From Puccinia triticina (taxonomy: Eukaryota; Basidiomycota; Pucciniomycetes; Pucciniales; Pucciniaceae): a stretch of 64,000 bases of DNA. This document shows positions 52,130 to 62,410 of this stretch, one piece after another. The notes below the pieces were generated by a model. It saw nothing but the letters and a program-made list of their open reading frames with translations. It was not told the DNA's origin and did no database searches. How positions within the stretch are numbered: the stretch's first letter is position 1; every line of letters begins with the position of its first letter. Made by a program: the position numbers and the translations under genes. Location of the stretch: contig NC_070562.1 in assembly GCF_026914185.1 (NCBI RefSeq), positions 2,170,001-2,234,000 of the forward strand, read 5' to 3'.

Positions 52130-55100
52130 ATGGCAAAATCAGTTCTAGCAGCGAAGTACAAAACAGTGGATAAGAAAATCAGACCAATTAACCATCCCAT
52201 GCCTCAAGACATAAATCCCCCGCTTCAGCGCCCACTCTTGTCAAGGGATCCTTACAAAACACCTCTCACACCTCATCCACCTGAGTTTATTCCTACTGCC
52301 AGGATTACTCATGAAAGGTTGAAAGCGGTGAATTTTGGACCACCCAAGTGGCTTTCTGAGCAAGAATTAAATCTCTTAAAACACGTCATTGTGATACGCA
52401 AAAAGTCAGTGGCATTTGATGAGGAAGAAAGAGGCCTATTGCACCATTCATACGGCCAGCCATACAAAATCCCAGTTGTAGCGCATGAGCCATGGCAAAA
52501 GAAGCCAATACCAATTCCAAAACCTATTCTGCCACAGTTTGTAGAATTAGTAAGAAGGAGAATAAAAACTGGACTATATGAGCAATCCACATCTAGCTAT
52601 TCTAGTCCAGTTTTTGTGTTACCAAGTCAACTGGGAAGCTCAGGATAGTTCATGACCTTCAAGTCTTGAATTCAGTAACAATAAAAGATGTGGGGCTACC
52701 CCCGAAGATTGAAGAGTTTGTTGACTCTTTTTCAGGAAGAGCATGTTACGGCCTAGGGGATATAATGGGTGGCTACGATGAAAGAGAACTTGATCCCACA
52801 TCTTGGCCACTTACAACTTTTGAGACGGTCCTTGGCAGACTACAATTAACCCGACTTCCACAGGGTGCAACTAATTCGGTAGCAGTTTACCAAGCTCAGA
52901 TGACCTGGATCCTTCAGCAAGAGATACCGGATCATGTGGGGATCTTTATTGATGATGGAGGGATTAAGGGACCAAATTCAACCTACAATAATGAGACTTT
53001 GAAGGAGAACCCGGGAATACGGAGATTTGTCTGGGAATATGCTATTACCTTAGAGAGAATTTTATTTAGAATAGAAGAAGCAGGGCTCACCATATCAGGA
53101 GAAAAGTTTGCTTGCTGTGTTCCAGCTTTGGACATAGTAGGACACGTTGTTTCGCAGGAGGGTAGAATCATGTCAGCTCAGAAGGTCAACAAGATACAAA
53201 GCTGGCCAATACCTAGGAGTAAAAAGGACATCCGTAGCTTCTTAGGTCTCTGTGTTTATGTTAGAATGTTCATCAGAAATTTTTCAACCATAGCTGCATC
53301 ACTCAGAAGACTTACCAGGGATGACGTGGAATTTGAATGGGACAATAAATGTCAAAATGCCTTTGAAGAGTTGAAGAAAATTGTTGGGGAGGAAATCATA
53401 TTAAAGAATTTGGAATATGGGGAGGGGGCAGGAAGAGTAACATTGGCGGTAGATTCCAGTTACATTGCAGCAGGAGCAGTTCTCATGCAAGAAGACAAAG
53501 AGAAAACTTACAGACCAGTAATTTATGAATCAGTAGGCTTTTCCAGAAGAGAATCAGATTACTCCCAAGCAAAATTGGAGTTGTGTGGTGTGGCAAAAAT
53601 TCTAAAGAAATTACAGACTATCCTTTGGGGACAACATTTTGAGCTTCAAGTTGATGCAAAGGCACTTATAGAAATGATCAATACTCCAAGTCTTCCTGCG
53701 GCACCTATGACAAGATGGGTTGCATTTATTCAACTATTTTCGTTTGATTTAGTACATAAACCAGGGAAGACATTTACAATGCCAGATAGCTTGTCAAGAA
53801 GGCCCCCAGATGATGATGAAGAATTGAAGGAATTTGACGAAGAAGAACCTTGGGTAACCCCTCATCCAGGCTTTGGAGCTAAGGAGATTAATCTGACAAC
53901 TATTGGGGTGGAAATAGAGGCCAACACACAAACAAAATTTTGGCGGAAAATGGAGGAATATTTGACTACTTGGAAAAGACCCACCAATTGTGAAGACAAT
54001 GAATTCATCAAAATAAAGCGTAGGTCTGTGATGTTCTTTGTGGAAGGGGGTCAACTAAAAAGGAGGCGGATACCTTACAATCAAATAGTGGTCTCAAATC
54101 CACATATTCAGGTTCAGGACCTAAAATCTTTACATGAAGACTTAGGGCATAGAGGTGTATTGGAAACCTACAGAAGAGTGAGAGAAAGGTTTTGGTGGGA
54201 AGGAATGAAGAAGATGGCCAGGAAATGGGTTCAATCATGTGAATCCTGTCAAAAGAGGAGCAAGGATTTACCTAAGGAAGAAGGAAAATCTACTGCCCCC
54301 TCAACTTTGTTCCAAAGAGTAAGCATGGATGCAGTACATGTCAAAGCTGGTAAATGGAAATACATTGTAGTTGCAAGAGACGATTTCTCCGGATGGGCAG
54401 AAACCGTGGGTCTAACAAATCTCAAATCAAAAACAATTGCAGAATGGTTTGTATCCGAGTGGGTGTGTTGGTATGGAATACCAAAGGAAGTTACCGTTGA
54501 TGGAGGGGCAGAATTTAAGAAAGAATTACAGTTGGCTATGAAGAAAACTGGAATAAAGCTTAGAGTTGTGACCCCTTATTACCCAGAAGCTCAAGGGATG
54601 GTGGAGCGAGGACATAAAGAAATAAAAGATGCACTAATAAAAATGTGTGGAGAAGACGGCCGGAAATGGAAAGAATACTTACCCTTAGTAACTTTAGCTG
54701 ATAGAATTTCAACCAAGAGGTCAACTGGATACACCCCATTTGAACTACAATTTGGACAGCCAGCAGTCTTGCCAGTGGATATGGAGCTTAAGACCTACCT
54801 CAGTGTGGATTGGACAGAGATCAAAACTACAGCAGACTTACTTCATATAAGAGCAGATCAATTAGCTCAGAGAGATGAGAGTATCCTGAAAGCCAAGGAA
54901 ACATTGGAAAAAGCTAGAAGAGATTCCGTGAAATACTGGGACCGCAGACTTGCACATCAAAGAAGGGAACCGCTTAAACCGGGGGATATGGTCTTAGTGT
55001 ATAATAAAGCTTTGGAAAATCAGTGGGGTTTGCTGTTCAAACCCAGGTGGAATGGACCTTATAGGGTAATAGAGCAGATAATGAACGGGCCCTACGAGCT

Positions 55101-55284
55101 TGAAGAACTTGATGGGACCAAGCTGGCACGAAGATATGCTGCTAATCAGGTGAAGAAGTTTTATCCACGAGGAGAGCTGTATGAAGAAGAAGACACTATA
55201 GAAGAAGAAGAAGAAGAAGATGATGAAGAAGAAGAAGAAGAAGAGGAGGAGAACATTGAAAATGCAGAAGACAGGGAAGAATAG
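52130..55284 (+). pseudogene. Gypsy pol: RT, RNase H, integrase (frameshifted)
   Basis: Frame one (52130-52648) encodes the RT entry region (KTVDKKIRPINHPMPQ ... YEQSTSSYSSPVFVLP). A one-base shift near 52630 moves the frame to GKLRIVHDLQ and on to 55284. The RT palm shows LTRLPQGATNS and the catalytic FIDD (52944). RNase H has LAVDSSYIAAGAVL, SQAKLELCGV and LQVDAKALIEM. Integrase has the H-H-C-C finger (HEDLGHRG...CESCQK) and the D-D-E core (SMDAVHV, VTVDGGAEF, MVERGHKEI), then a GPY/F-like WNGPYRVIE. The C-terminus is a run of Glu/Asp. All catalytic residues remain, so only the shift (or a programmed frameshift) separates it from function. Confidence 0.85.
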
Positions 55285-55795
55285 ATTGAGTGTACATTCA
55301 CAAAAAAAAAAAAAAAAAAAATTAAAGAGAATCTAAGCAGAAATCATAGAGTATAAATAATCTCAACGGTAAATCAAAATAGGCAATGAAAAGTTGGGAG
55401 ACAGAAGTAAAGATCTGTATCATGGATAAGGACTGAAGACATATCATGGGACGGATAGACTTTCATTTGACAAGGAAGGGAAGTTTAAGCAAGGTTCATA
55501 CACTAGTAGCTACAATATATGAGGATTAGTTTTGGAGTTTAGAGTTTAGGTTAGAGATATTGGGTAAATGGATATAACTATTGGATTAGATATATCTACA
55601 AAGTTAGAAGTGTTAAGTGTTTGAGCTACTGGTTATGGATATTGTGCAGGACTTGATTCCAGTGTTAAAAGGAAAGATAGAAGTGCTGGTTTATGTCTAG
55701 GAACTTTGAAGTAGATGTAAATTTTTTTTTACTCTTTGTTTCTTTTGTACCCTTTCTTGCTTTTGATACTTGAAACAGGAATGCTGCGGACAGCA

Positions 55796-55811
55796 TTAAG
55801 TTGGGGGTGGA
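55796..55811 (+). other. Polypurine tract of internal region A
   Basis: AAGTTGGGGGTGGA sits immediately before the TGTGG start of LTR 2, the normal place for plus-strand priming. The counterpart AAGTAGGGGGTAGA precedes LTR 3 at 59264-59277. Confidence 0.7.
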
Positions 55812-57683
55812 TGTGGTGTGCCAAATCTGTTTCAAGTATCAAATTGCATAAAGTCTTGGTTCACTGTATGATAAGGAGGCATATTCTTGGATGTATTATT
55901 GCATGATTAGATTCTACAGGTCATTTAAACCCTAGTCACTCACTTGAACCACTAGGCTAGCTCCACTCAGTCAAAAGTTATTTGGATTAAACTGTTTGTG
56001 ACATAACTCAATTAAATACTATAGAATTATATTTGGTAGTACAGTGCCCGGAAGAAAGTTTTCATGACACTTCTTTTGAATAGGAGACTTACAAACCATG
56101 CCTCTTAAGTTCTGAGTTATTGGGAGGATGGACAGAAAGGTTTCAAAAGAATGAATATAAGTAATGTTTTTGGAAAAAATAAGTGCATAATAGCTGAAAA
56201 TATTCTTTCATGAAATGATAATTTTGGAAAATCTTTAATACTGTTCCAAAAAAAAAAAGAAAAATCAGAATCAGTAAACTGACATCCAACATGAATGATA
56301 ATAAATGAAAAAAATGAGTACCAAAATAAATTTCAAATTTTGGGTGGCAGTGAAAACACATCAAATACTGTTTTTTTGTTACCTGCAGTGCAAATTTGGA
56401 ATTTTTGATGTGTTTTCACTGCCACCCAAAATTTGAAATTTATTTTGGTACTCATTTTTTTCATTTATTATCATTCATGTTGGATGTTAGTTTACTGATT
56501 CTGATTTTTCTTTTTTTTTTTTGGAACAGTATTAAAGATTTTCCAAAATTATCATTTCATGAAAGAATATTTTCAGCTATTATGCACTTATTTTTTCCAA
56601 AAACATTACTTATATTCATTCTTTTGAAACCTTTCTGTCCATCCTCCCAATAACTCAGAACTTAAGAGGCATGGTTTGTAAGTCTCCTATTCAAAAGAAA
56701 TGTCATGAAAACTTTCTTCCGGGCACTGTACATAGTATAGAATCAGGTACAAGTACATAGTTAGGGTGTAGTTTATACAGGTGCACACACGTACCCCTGT
56801 ATGTTTGCATGACATCATCAGTCACATGTTGGATCACACGTTTATCAGAAGGCTCACTAGCTAAATTCCCTCAACGGAAGCTTCCATGCAGCAAAAATCC
56901 CTCAATGGAAGCTTCCATGCAGCAAAAATCCCTCACAGGAGAAGTCACACCAGCATAAATCCCTCAACTGACTTCCCCACCAGCAAAAATCCCTCACATT
57001 TTACTATATAAGGAGCATGTCTTCCCTCCTCAGTGGGGGCATGCCACTCAGGCAATCCTAATCAGAACACACATCTCACTCAGAAGCTACAAGCTAAAAT
57101 CAACATAAATCCACTAGTGTGATCTCAATCAAGTTGCCCATCAACATCTTTCATACCTCAGAGGATATATAAGTAGTCAAGTAGCAAGCATCACCACTTG
57201 TGCTCTTAACAAGTCAAAGTGATCTTAACCCATTGTACTCTTAACTGAAGGTTAAGGAGGAGGACAAAAGACACTTTGAATAGTTCACATCTTCCATTAG
57301 TCTTTTTTTTTGCAACATTCTATATCTCAGCACATACTTCTCTCACTCAATAAACATATAAACCATATAAACCATATAAAACATATCTTACGTTCCTACT
57401 GATTTCCACCACCAACTCCATTTCCCCGTATCCACTCAACATTTCCGCTGAATTCAAGTTTGATCTAGGTTTGATTAGAGACTGCTACATATAGTTATCT
57501 CTATCATTAGTTTGCCACAACAATAAAAATAAATTTGTTGTGATAACTCTTGTGTAGTATTATAGAGGGGCAGGTCTTTCAAACCACCCGTAACAGTTGT
57601 AAAAGCTTCATACATACTTGAAATATTATAACTGCTATTTCCCCCTCGCAGAACTGCCACCCGTCCCAAAAGGAGTTCTCACA
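55812..57683 (+). mobile_element. Gypsy LTR 2 (middle, interrupted)
   Basis: Same TGTGGTGTGCC start and GAGTTCTCACA end as the other LTRs. It is more diverged, especially after the TATA box (57020-57590), contains an extra copy of the GGAAGCTTCCATGCAGCAAA unit, and is interrupted by a 687-bp mariner-like element at 56042-56728. It is followed by another primer-binding site at 57684, so it also acts as the 5' LTR of internal region B. Confidence 0.85.
56042..56728. mobile_element. Palindromic mariner-like element in LTR 2
   Basis: Two arms of about 325 bp (56042-56369 and 56402-56728) are almost perfect inverse copies around a 30-bp centre. The ends are CAGTGCCCGGAAGAAAGTTT and its inverse, flanked by TA (56040-56041 and 56729-56730). 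LTR 1 and LTR 3 contain the uninterrupted site GGTAGTACATAGTATAG, proving insertion with TA duplication. Non-coding; the mirrored ORFs at 56143-56364 and 56396-56653 are arm artefacts. Confidence 0.9.
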
Positions 57684-59277
57684 TCTGGTGTCCCAACAGT
57701 GGCCTACAACCTTCAGAAGATCGACAAGTGAACTGATGAATCCCTGCAACTGACACATAATAGCAATGAACAAGTGAAGGATTCAAATGCGGAGTCTCAC
57801 CTCAACATAACATTTGAAGATATGATCTCAACTGATGTGATCTTAAATGATGTGATCTTAACAGAGGTGATCTTAAGTGATGTGATCTCAACAGATGTGC
57901 TCTTAAACAATGTGATCTTAACCAAGGTGCTCTCAACCAGAATGTGATCTCAACCAAGGTGCTCTCAACCAGAATGTGCTCTCAACCAAAATGTGATCTT
58001 AACAAAGTCACCTTCACCTCCACCTTATACACCAATTTAACTCCACCTTAACTCCATATTAACCCATGGGATCATCATCCAGTAAATTTGGTATCAATCA
58101 TGCTAGATGGATGGATCAAGGGAGCAAGAGTCAATCACACCCACGGGGTCCATCAAGACCTTAAACTGATTCCATAGTTGTGAAGAGGAAAAGGCCCATC
58201 ATGACCGTAAACTGATTACATAATTGTGAAAAGAATGGTCCTGCATGACCATAAACTACAACTCCAATCAGCTAGGACCTTTATCAACATGAATTGCTGG
58301 ATCAAAAGGAATAGAAATCAGCAGCTATGCTGAGGACTTACTGGCACAACCAAGACTGACATGAATGAAGAAGGAGATAATTATGGCTCATACGTGATAT
58401 CCTGTCTCAATCTTCTAGACCAAGTAGTTTATCAAATTAACAGACATGGAAATGTGGAGAGACACCCAAGGAGGTAAAATATTGGACAACATTTGGCCCT
58501 TTGTTATATAAAATAGAAGTATAGTTAGGCCTTAAAAGGAATACGATATGATGGAATGGAATCTGTCAGAAACATCAACCACATTCCTTTTCTTTGGGCC
58601 AACGACAGTGGTACAGAGTTACCAGGAGAGCGTTAGGATCCTTTGATTCGGGAGTGGCAGAGGGGGAAAAGGTTTACCTAGGACATACATATACTAGAAT
58701 TTGAAATAGCAGAAGGAGACTAGATCAGAAAATAGAATATCTGTTTGGATTTGAATCAACACCACACCAACAACTTATCTGAGGAACACGAGGAATAGGA
58801 GAGAAGGATACAAAATTTGGTAGAAAAAACAAGGATTTACCACAAAATCCATGGATAGAATTTCAGACAGGCATGACAAGACAGAAGACAGGAGGAAAAA
58901 TTTATATCATGAAGAAGAACAGAAGACACAACATGGAACATTAATCAATTTCATTTTTGAGGAAGGTAGGGTAAGCCGGATTCATACACTAGTAGCTACG
59001 GTTAAGATTGTTTTTAGAGTTTGTGGTAGAGATATTGAGTAAAATGGGTAGAGCTAGTGGGTTAGTTAGTTCCATAGATTGATTAGTATTGAGTTTATTT
59101 AGCTACTAGTTATGAATAATGCGCAAGGCTTATAATTCCAATAGTAAAGAGATAGATAAATGATTCATGTTAGGTGTAAGAGCTTCAAAGTAGATTTAGA
59201 TTGAGTACTACCTGTTTTTTGAGCCTATTTAATACTTGAAACAGGAATGCTGTGGACAGCATTAAGTAGGGGGTAGA
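57684..59277 (+). mobile_element. Non-coding internal region B of gypsy composite
   Basis: Bounded by a primer-binding site (57684) and a polypurine tract (59264-59277), but only 1.6 kb long and without gag or pol. Its 3' third (58960-59277) resembles the 3' end of region A (55480-55811), for example TTCATACACTAGTAGCTAC. Repeated GTGATCTTAAC/GTGATCTCAAC phrases fill 57820-57990. It looks like a non-autonomous derivative using the same LTRs. Confidence 0.75.
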
Positions 59278-60138
59278 TGTGGTGTGCCAAATCTGTTTCA
59301 AGTATTAAATTACATAAAGTGTTGGTTGAATACATGAGAAGGAGGCATATTCTTGGATGTATTATTGCATGATTAGATTCTAAAGGTCATTTAACCCCTA
59401 GTCACTCACTTGAACCACTAGGCTAGCTCCACTCAGTCAAAAGTTATTTGGATTAAACTGTTTGTGACAGAACATAATCAAATACTATAGAATTATATTT
59501 GGTAGTACATAGTATAGAATCAGGTACAAGTACATAGTTAGGGTGTAGTTTATACAGGTGCACACACGTACCCCTGTATGGTCGCATGACATCATCAGTC
59601 ACATGTTGGATCACACGTTTATCAGAAGGCTCACTAGCTAAAATCCCTCAATGGAAGCTTCCATGCAGCAAAAATCCCTCACAGGAGAAGTCACACCAGC
59701 ATAAATCCCTCAACTGACTTCCCCACAAGCAAAAATCCCTCACATTTTTCTATATAAGGAGCTTTTCCTCCCCCCTCATTTGAATTCAGCATGTGAATAG
59801 CAGCCACCAACCAACCAGTCACTCATTCATTTAACAGTGTGATCTCAAACATCCACTCACCCAACACCTGTGATCATAATCAGGTTCTTAAATAGCTTGT
59901 GTCATTGCACATCATCTACATTGTTTGATCTAAGTCTGATAGAGACTACTGCACATAGTGATCTCTATCAAGGTTTTGCCACAACAATAAATAAATTTTG
60001 TTGTCAGAATCCTTGTGTAGTACAATAGAGGGGCAGGTCCTTCAAACCACCCGTAACATAAATATTGCTTAACTGCAAATATCATATTTGTTATCTCCCC
60101 CTCACAGAACTGCCACCTGTCCCAAAGGAGTTCTCACA
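59278..60138 (+). mobile_element. Gypsy LTR 3 (3')
   Basis: Near-identical to LTR 1 over its full length, TGTGGTG to TTCTCACA, including the four AAATCCCTCA motifs and the TATA box at about 59751. Followed by GCGT, matching the base string before LTR 1. Confidence 0.9.
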
Positions 60139-60621
60139 GCGTGGGGCCAAAAAACTTCAAATTCACAAGGCTTCACTTACAAGGGATGTATTTTTGCCTT
60201 CACAACGGTTGCAAAATTCTCACCAGGCAAAAGAAAATGTGAAATTTACGAGCCATATAAAAATTTGCAAGTGATAAATTTCAAAGCGCCAAACATGGAG
60301 AAACAAAAAATAAAAAAGAGACCACGGATACCCAATAGCCAAACCTCGTCATCCCTAACCAAATTTAGCTTTGCAAACCCTTGACTCCCCGGAGGCTTTT
60401 TGTTTGCAACCGCTTGCTTGTTCCGCTCCAGATGTTGCACTGACACTCTCTTGGGGCCGACTGGCAGTACTCTTGGGCTTTGTTTGAGCCATGGAAACCT
60501 TGGCGGCCTCCAAAGATGCCCCCTCGAGTACCTTCTTATCTGCCGCCGCCTTGATTTGCTGATCTTCCACTGTTGGAGGGTCTTCAATCGCTGGAATCAG
60601 TGCCTGAATCGCTGGATTCAG

Positions 60622-61095
60622 TGTTTTCCTGCTTGCAGATGGATCCAAAACATTGATGGCCGACTGATTTGTAAATTGGAAGCGATTCACCGGTCAAGGC
60701 CGCTTGGTCTAACATTAATTTTGTCGTACATACAACGATCTCCGGGCACCACATCACCAATCTGGAAAAAGAGGACAATCAGAAAACCTAGCAAAGAGTA
60801 CATGATTAGTATGCCCAAATGAAGGAACCCACCTTGAAAGCAACAATATCACTTGGGACTAAATTAGCTGACTTAATCTCTGACCAGCTTCTGTTGTGCC
60901 GTGCCTTCGCTTTTGGGGCAAGGGAGTCGATGAGGGCTTTGACAGCATGGCCAGCGGACCTTTCTTCGTAGCATCCAATCCCGGAGCTCTGCGGACAAGA
61001 AGTGAAGCTCAGATGAGACTTTCATCTCTCCAATGCTAGCTCATAATGACTTACAATGAGGGGCAAAGCCGTAATAACATTGAAATCCTGCCAGT
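60622..61095 (-). pseudogene. Plasma-membrane H+-ATPase (PMA1-like) fragment
   Basis: Three minus-strand exons: 61095-61055 (DWQDFNVITALPLI), 60988-60833 (CYEERSAGHAVKALIDSLAP ... SEIKSANLVPSDIVAFK) and 60761-60622 (GDVVPGD ... DQAALTGESLPIYKSVGHQC). Together they are the actuator-domain region of a P-type proton ATPase, including the TGES motif needed for dephosphorylation. The introns are consensus (GTAAGT, GTGGGT donors). A few-base deletion around 60725-60735 shifts the frame between INV and DQAALTGES, and homology stops after the CKQ at about 60627. The family pumps protons at the plasma membrane; this copy is a short broken piece, not a working pump. Confidence 0.8.
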
Positions 61096-61329
61096 CTGGG
61101 GAGCAATGTTGTTGGAGAGTCCAATCGAGACTCACAACAATGGGCTACATAATACGAACCCAGTCCCATGCAAGTTCACACATGTTGGTATTGGATGCCT
61201 GGAAGGCGGCATCCAGGCCATTTTTGCTTGTTCTAGGAGTGCAGAAGGCAGCGTCAGTGATTACCAGCTTGTAACTGCAGCTGGTTTACTCACTACAACA
61301 GCACCCAAATGTCTTCGAGGCCAACCTTT

Positions 61330-61425
61330 TCGCCATTGGGGGAGCAAAGCGACCTCCGAAGGAGGCGGAGGGTCCCTGCGGGACGGCGTCCCCCCTCCAC
61401 AAAGGGAGGGACTTAGTCAAGTTAG
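61330..61425. repeat. Solo end of Mutator-like hairpin TIR family
   Basis: CGACCTCCGAAGGAGGCGGA...GAGGGACTTAGTCAAGTTAG matches the right TIR of the 42207-42725 family, including the hairpin and the terminal AAGTTAG. No partner end was found, so it is a solo or truncated copy. Confidence 0.6.
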
Positions 61426-61603
61426 CTTGAAGCTGGCGTATGAGGTCGGTGGAGGGCAGGCGGCAATAGAAGGCGGAAGGACATACTTTTGAGTGGGTGG
61501 AAATCCAACGTGATTGAGGCGTTGAGGCGTGTAAAATTTGTGTATCATCCTTAGTTGGAATACTTTTCCGGGTGAATACAGCATTGTAAAACAAGGCTTG
61601 TAA

Positions 61604-61900
61604 CCTGTATCCCGTAAAAATACATTTTGAAGTTCTGATGAAGAAATTCCAAAGGAGGTGTCACAAGGTTTGTGAAACATGCAGTGTAATATTATGTAAA
61701 TGCTGTCCACATGGTATATTTGCATGGTATGTTTTACAATGTATAATTTACAAGGGCCAAGACAAGTCCAAAAGCCCCGGAAAAATACATATTGCCCCAT
61801 ACATCCCATAAAATCCCAACGCATCCATTTCACAAGGATTATGCCTTGTGAAATAAGTTTTGTAAAATTCACGGACCCGGTTTTTTACGGGGCTGTTGAT
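61604..61900. mobile_element. Possible MITE with CCCGTAAAAA ends
   Basis: CCCGTAAAAATAC at about 61604 and GGTTTTTTACGGGG ending at about 61898 are inverse copies. The latter string is shared with 44430-44445. No target duplication could be fixed. Confidence 0.35.
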
Positions 61901-62240
61901 TTTTACAATTCCTCTTTTACAATGTAAGGACATTGTAAAATGATAACATTGCAAAATTACACATTATCCACAAAACAAATAATTTTACAAAATTGCTCAC
62001 AATTGAGGGCATTGCAAAACCAGAGAATGTAAAAACTAATTTGTAGATTTGCACATGATCCCTTTTTATGTACAAATTTACCATGTCATTCTTACCACGC
62101 CCAGACATTGCAATGGTGCACCAGAGAGGCAAAACAATTAATTTTGCAAATTAATTGCTTTACCAAGTGGGGCCCATTGTAAAAAAAGTAATGTAAAATT
62201 ACATATCCCTCCGCAGGCGGGCAATTTTGCATTGCCTTGC
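61900..62240. repeat. TTTTACAATG-word tract
   Basis: Dense short inverted words (TTTTACAATG, CATTGTAAAA, TTGCAAAATT). The same vocabulary appears at 44440-44670 and 60160-60290, which flank the gypsy composite. No gene. Confidence 0.5.
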
Positions 62241-62410
62241 AAAAAAAGGCCCTATGGCCAAGAAAAAAATCAAAACAAAGCAAAACCGCCACGTATCAGA
62301 GGGAGAACAATAGTGAAATCAGATGACTTAAAAAGAAGCCCAAGTAAAAAGCAAGGAGGCGGAGGAGAAATGATGGGGAGAAGAAAGCACAATAAATCAA
62401 AACAGGCGAA

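Noticed and set aside
56143..56653. Two identical hydrophobic ORFs on opposite strands
   Set aside because: They are the arms of the palindromic mariner-like element.
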